Source of the DNA: an uncultured Clostridiaceae bacterium
GTDB lineage: Bacteria; Bacillota; Clostridia; TANB77; CAG-508
Assembly: GCA_958417695.1 (NCBI GenBank)
Contig: CATZDQ010000076.1
Location: 1 to 7,543, forward strand
DNA: 7,543 nucleotides
Direction: 5' to 3'
In this document: one piece after another, positions 5,307 through 7,543 of the stretch
Layout: each line of letters starts with the position of its first letter
How positions within the stretch are numbered: position 1 is the stretch's first letter
Notes under the pieces: model-generated
What the model saw: only the letters and a program-made list of their open reading frames with translations
The model's database searches: none
Told to the model about the DNA's origin: nothing
Position numbers and translations under genes: made by a program

Positions 5307-5338
5307 TTGTAACTTTTTTGAACATTTAGCATATACTA
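5307..5338 (+). promoter_or_regulatory. candidate asnB promoter, type uncertain
   Basis: TATACT (5332-5337) is a fair vegetative -10, but the best -35 (TTGTAA 5307-5312) is 19 bases away. The same stretch also fits the sporulation sigma-K pattern: AC at 5312-5313, 16 bases, then CATATACTA (5330-5338), matching CATANNNTA. Either reading would give a short leader before the GGAGG site. The assignment is tentative. Confidence 0.45.
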
Positions 5339-5372
5339 GTGAAGAATGAATCTATAAATTGGAGGATACAGT

Positions 5373-7226
5373 ATGTGTGGAATTGTAGGATTTGCAAATT
5401 GCAATCAAGATTTAGAAAATGAAACTTATCAAAATGTACTTTCTGAAATGGCTCATAAAATTGCTAGGCGTGGACCTGATGAAGAAGGATACTATCTTAA
5501 CAAACATGTAGCTCTTGGACATAAACGACTAATTGTCATTGACCCAGAAGGTGGTAAACAACCTATGATAAAAACAGATGGTCAAAATACGTATGCTATT
5601 ACTTATAATGGTCAGTTATACAATACTAAAGAATTAAAACAAGAATTAGTACAGCAAGGTTATAGCTTTCATACACGTTCTGATACAGAAGTCTTACTAA
5701 AAGGATATATGTGTTGGGGGTATGAAGTTGTCGATAAAATCAATGGCATCTTTGCTTTTAGTATTTGGGATGATAATAAGCAAGAATTGTTTATGGCAAG
5801 GGACCACTTTGGCGTAAAACCTTTTTATTATACTATCAGAGACAATACCTTTGTATTTGCTTCAGAAGTAAAATCTCTATTTGCTTTTCCGGGTGTAGAA
5901 GCCATCATTAATCAAGAAAGTTTAGGTGAACTATTTGGTCTTGGTCCTGCCCATACCTCTGGTAATGGTATTTTTAAAGACATACAAGAACTTCGACCTG
6001 CCCATTTTGCTATTTTTAATAAACAGGGTTTACAAGTTCATCGTTATTGGCAATTAGAAAGTAAACCACATACAGATAGCTTTGACACAACTTGTGATAC
6101 TGTCCGTTCCTTGTTAGAAGACTCCATTAGAAGACAGTTAATTTCTGATGTTCCTCTTTGTACTTTTTTATCTGGTGGCTTAGACTCTAGCATTATTACC
6201 TTATATGCTGCTAATTATTGTAAAGAAAATGGTTTACCTCCCCTATCTACTTATAGTGTTGATTATGTAGATAACGATAAAAATTTCCAGAAGACAGACT
6301 TCCAACCTAATTCAGATAATTACTATATTGATTTAATGACAAAAAAACTACACACAAATCACAAAACCATTATTTTAGATACGCCTGAATTAGCAGATAG
6401 CCTAGAAGATGCTATGTTAGCACGTGATTATCCCGGTATGGCAGACGTAGACTCTTCTCTACTCCTTTTCTGTCAAAACGTAAAAAGAGAAGCAACGGTT
6501 TCTTTAACAGGGGAATGTGCCGATGAAATTTTTGGTGGTTATCCATGGTTTTTTAGAGAAGATGCTTTAAATAGTGGAACTTTTCCATGGTCTATAGCTA
6601 TACAAGAAAGGCAAAATCTTTTAAATCCTGCTATTTCTCAAAAAGTAAATCTAAAAGAATATATAGATTACCGATATAATGAGAGTTTAGAAGAAGTAAC
6701 GATTCTAGATACCGATTCAGAAGAAACTGCTCAAAAAAGAAAAATATCCCATTTAACATTAAATTGGTTTATGCAAACATTATTAGACCGTTCTGACAAA
6801 ATGGCTATGTATAATGGCTTTGAATTAAGAGTTCCTTTTTGCGACTATCGTTTAGCACAATATGTATGGAATATTCCTTGGGAAATGAAAGCCTTAAATG
6901 GTAGAGAAAAAGGATTGCTTCGTTATATTATGAAAGACATTCTACCTTCTGAAATTGTAGATAGAAAGAAAAGTCCTTATCCTAAAACATGGAATCCTAC
7001 TTATCTTGCTAAAGTAAAAGGTATGTTAGAAAAAATTATGCAAGATAAAGAGGCTCCTATTAATCAATTGTTAAATAGAAACTATATTTTAGATATTTTA
7101 AAGACAGATGGAAAAGCCTTTACAAGGCCATGGTTTGGTCAATTAATGACTGGTCCACAATTAATGGCTTATCTTTGTCAGGTAAATATGTGGCTTGAGA
7201 AGTATCAGCCTAAAATTGAATTATAA
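5373..7226 (+). CDS. asnB: asparagine synthetase, glutamine-hydrolysing
   Basis: This 617-residue enzyme converts aspartate, glutamine and ATP into asparagine, glutamate, AMP and pyrophosphate in the cytoplasm. The N-terminal class II glutaminase starts with catalytic C2 (MCGIVGF) and keeps RRGPDEEGYY (32-41), GHKRL (49-53), YNGQLYN (78-84) and SDTEVLL (103-109). The synthetase domain has the ATP-pyrophosphatase loop SGGLDSS (267-273), GECADEIFGGY (380-390) and RVPFCDYR (486-493), all intact. Length is near the 610-630 residues of Bacillus AsnO/AsnB and longer than E. coli AsnB (554). The start is fixed by the catalytic Cys next to Met and by GGAGG (5361-5365) seven bases upstream. It is a single-gene unit closed by the terminator at 7232-7268. 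Relatives of this family also amidate cell-wall diaminopimelate, so the acceptor is not proven to be free aspartate. Confidence 0.95.
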   Translation: MCGIVGFANCNQDLENETYQNVLSEMAHKIARRGPDEEGYYLNKHVALGHKRLIVIDPEGGKQPMIKTDGQNTYAITYNGQLYNTKELKQELVQQGYSFHTRSDTEVLLKGYMCWGYEVVDKINGIFAFSIWDDNKQELFMARDHFGVKPFYYTIRDNTFVFASEVKSLFAFPGVEAIINQESLGELFGLGPAHTSGNGIFKDIQELRPAHFAIFNKQGLQVHRYWQLESKPHTDSFDTTCDTVRSLLEDSIRRQLISDVPLCTFLSGGLDSSIITLYAANYCKENGLPPLSTYSVDYVDNDKNFQKTDFQPNSDNYYIDLMTKKLHTNHKTIILDTPELADSLEDAMLARDYPGMADVDSSLLLFCQNVKREATVSLTGECADEIFGGYPWFFREDALNSGTFPWSIAIQERQNLLNPAISQKVNLKEYIDYRYNESLEEVTILDTDSEETAQKRKISHLTLNWFMQTLLDRSDKMAMYNGFELRVPFCDYRLAQYVWNIPWEMKALNGREKGLLRYIMKDILPSEIVDRKKSPYPKTWNPTYLAKVKGMLEKIMQDKEAPINQLLNRNYILDILKTDGKAFTRPWFGQLMTGPQLMAYLCQVNMWLEKYQPKIEL

Positions 7227-7231
7227 ATCTT

Positions 7232-7268
7232 AAAAACTTGAGGTCTCAAATTGCGGCCTCAAGTTTTT
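7232..7268. terminator. bidirectional intrinsic terminator after asnB
   Basis: AAAAACTTGAGG (7232-7243) pairs perfectly with CCTCAAGTTTTT (7257-7268) around a 13-base loop. Both strands end in five U residues, so it serves asnB and the convergent acetyltransferase gene. Confidence 0.92.
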
Positions 7269-7274
7269 ACACAT

Positions 7275-7304
7275 AGAAATAAATTGTAAGTTGTATTTAT
7301 TTCT
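7275..7304. repeat. perfect inverted repeat spanning the acetyltransferase stop codon
   Basis: AGAAATAAAT (7275-7284) and ATTTATTTCT (7295-7304) are exact complements with a ten-base spacer. On the minus strand the first arm carries the last codons and the TAA stop (7297-7299) of the acetyltransferase. No U-tract follows, so it is an extra 3' hairpin upstream of the main terminator. Confidence 0.55.
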
Positions 7305-7543
7305 TTAATATATATCTTGGTCCTTCTAACCCCATAATTCCATTTTTTATAAGTACTTTATTGGATTTATCATTATTAGGTTCCACTTCTACTTCTATAG
7401 CAATAACTTCTGGCATTTTCATAACCCACTCGCAAAGTGCTTTTATAGCTTCTGTTGCATATCCATTACCTTGATATTCATCATTTACACCATATCCAAT
7501 TTCAGGATAACCTTTATTAAATCTCTTAAAGCTGGCACATCCT
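7297..7543 (-). CDS. GNAT family N-acetyltransferase, C-terminal part (cut by window end)
   Basis: The last 81 residues of a GNAT acetyltransferase are visible, reading GCASFKRFNKGYPEIGYGVN at the cut edge. The acetyl-CoA loop Q24-G-N-G27-Y-A29 matches Q/R-x-x-G-x-A, followed by a helix (TEAIKALCEWV), the strand VIAIEVEVEPNN, and SNKVLIKNGI, the usual 'S..vleK.GF' closing motif. The form resembles RimJ/RimL-type enzymes that acetylate amino groups of proteins or small molecules; the substrate is unknown. It shares the bidirectional terminator with asnB. Start, promoter and N-terminal half lie outside the window. Unlike the divergent GNAT-like protein at 4426-4857, its cofactor motif is intact. 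Confidence 0.88.
   Translation of the reverse strand, partial: GCASFKRFNKGYPEIGYGVNDEYQGNGYATEAIKALCEWVMKMPEVIAIEVEVEPNNDKSNKVLIKNGIMGLEGPRYILKK

Noticed and set aside
1..7543. CRISPR arrays, insertion sequences, tRNA or rRNA genes, phage or defence genes.
   Set aside because: No regularly spaced repeats, transposase motifs, terminal repeats or RNA-gene signatures were seen by eye on either strand.

Overview
This is an AT-rich bacterial window with strong AGGAGG-type ribosome binding sites, sigma-A-type promoters with TATAAT boxes and short U-tailed terminators. Together with a short zinc-ribbon L32 gene, this points to a low-GC Bacillota, most likely a Clostridia/Lachnospiraceae-like organism. 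That assignment is inference from composition and gene style; no taxonomic marker was compared.

Layout. Bases 1-119 may hold the last 38 codons of a plus-strand membrane protein. It ends at a bidirectional terminator (136-172). From there to 3585, on the minus strand, lie two tandem, translationally coupled genes for large multi-pass membrane proteins (573 and 568 residues). They are clearly paralogous to each other and resemble the GT-C/YfhO-like '6-pyruvoyl-tetrahydropterin synthase related' membrane proteins. They have their own extended -10 promoter. Upstream of them, also on the minus strand, is the ribosomal protein L32 gene rpmF (3717-3899), with a perfect consensus promoter and its own terminator.

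The centre (about 4020-5290) holds three small genes of unknown or uncertain role. The first is a 59-residue orphan (4139-4318, plus). Its promoter is bracketed by two perfect inverted repeats. The second is a 143-residue divergent GNAT-fold-like protein (4426-4857, minus). The third is an 80-residue orphan (5023-5265, plus), transcribed divergently from the GNAT-like gene. Three hairpins are packed into the roughly 110 bp between the convergent 59-residue and GNAT-like genes.

The right part holds a complete glutamine-hydrolysing asparagine synthetase (5373-7226, plus) with intact glutaminase and synthetase motifs. It ends in a strong terminator shared with a convergent, truncated GNAT acetyltransferase (7297-7543, minus) that runs off the window.

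Functionally this looks like a mosaic of short, independently transcribed units rather than one pathway operon. The only clear multi-gene transcription unit is the GT-C-like pair, which probably acts in cell-surface glycan or lipid-linked sugar transfer. I saw no mobile element, CRISPR array, defence system, tRNA or rRNA. No intergenic stretch exceeds 300 bases. The most interesting unexplained items are the duplicated membrane-enzyme pair, the two small orphan genes and the dyads around the 59-residue gene's promoter.
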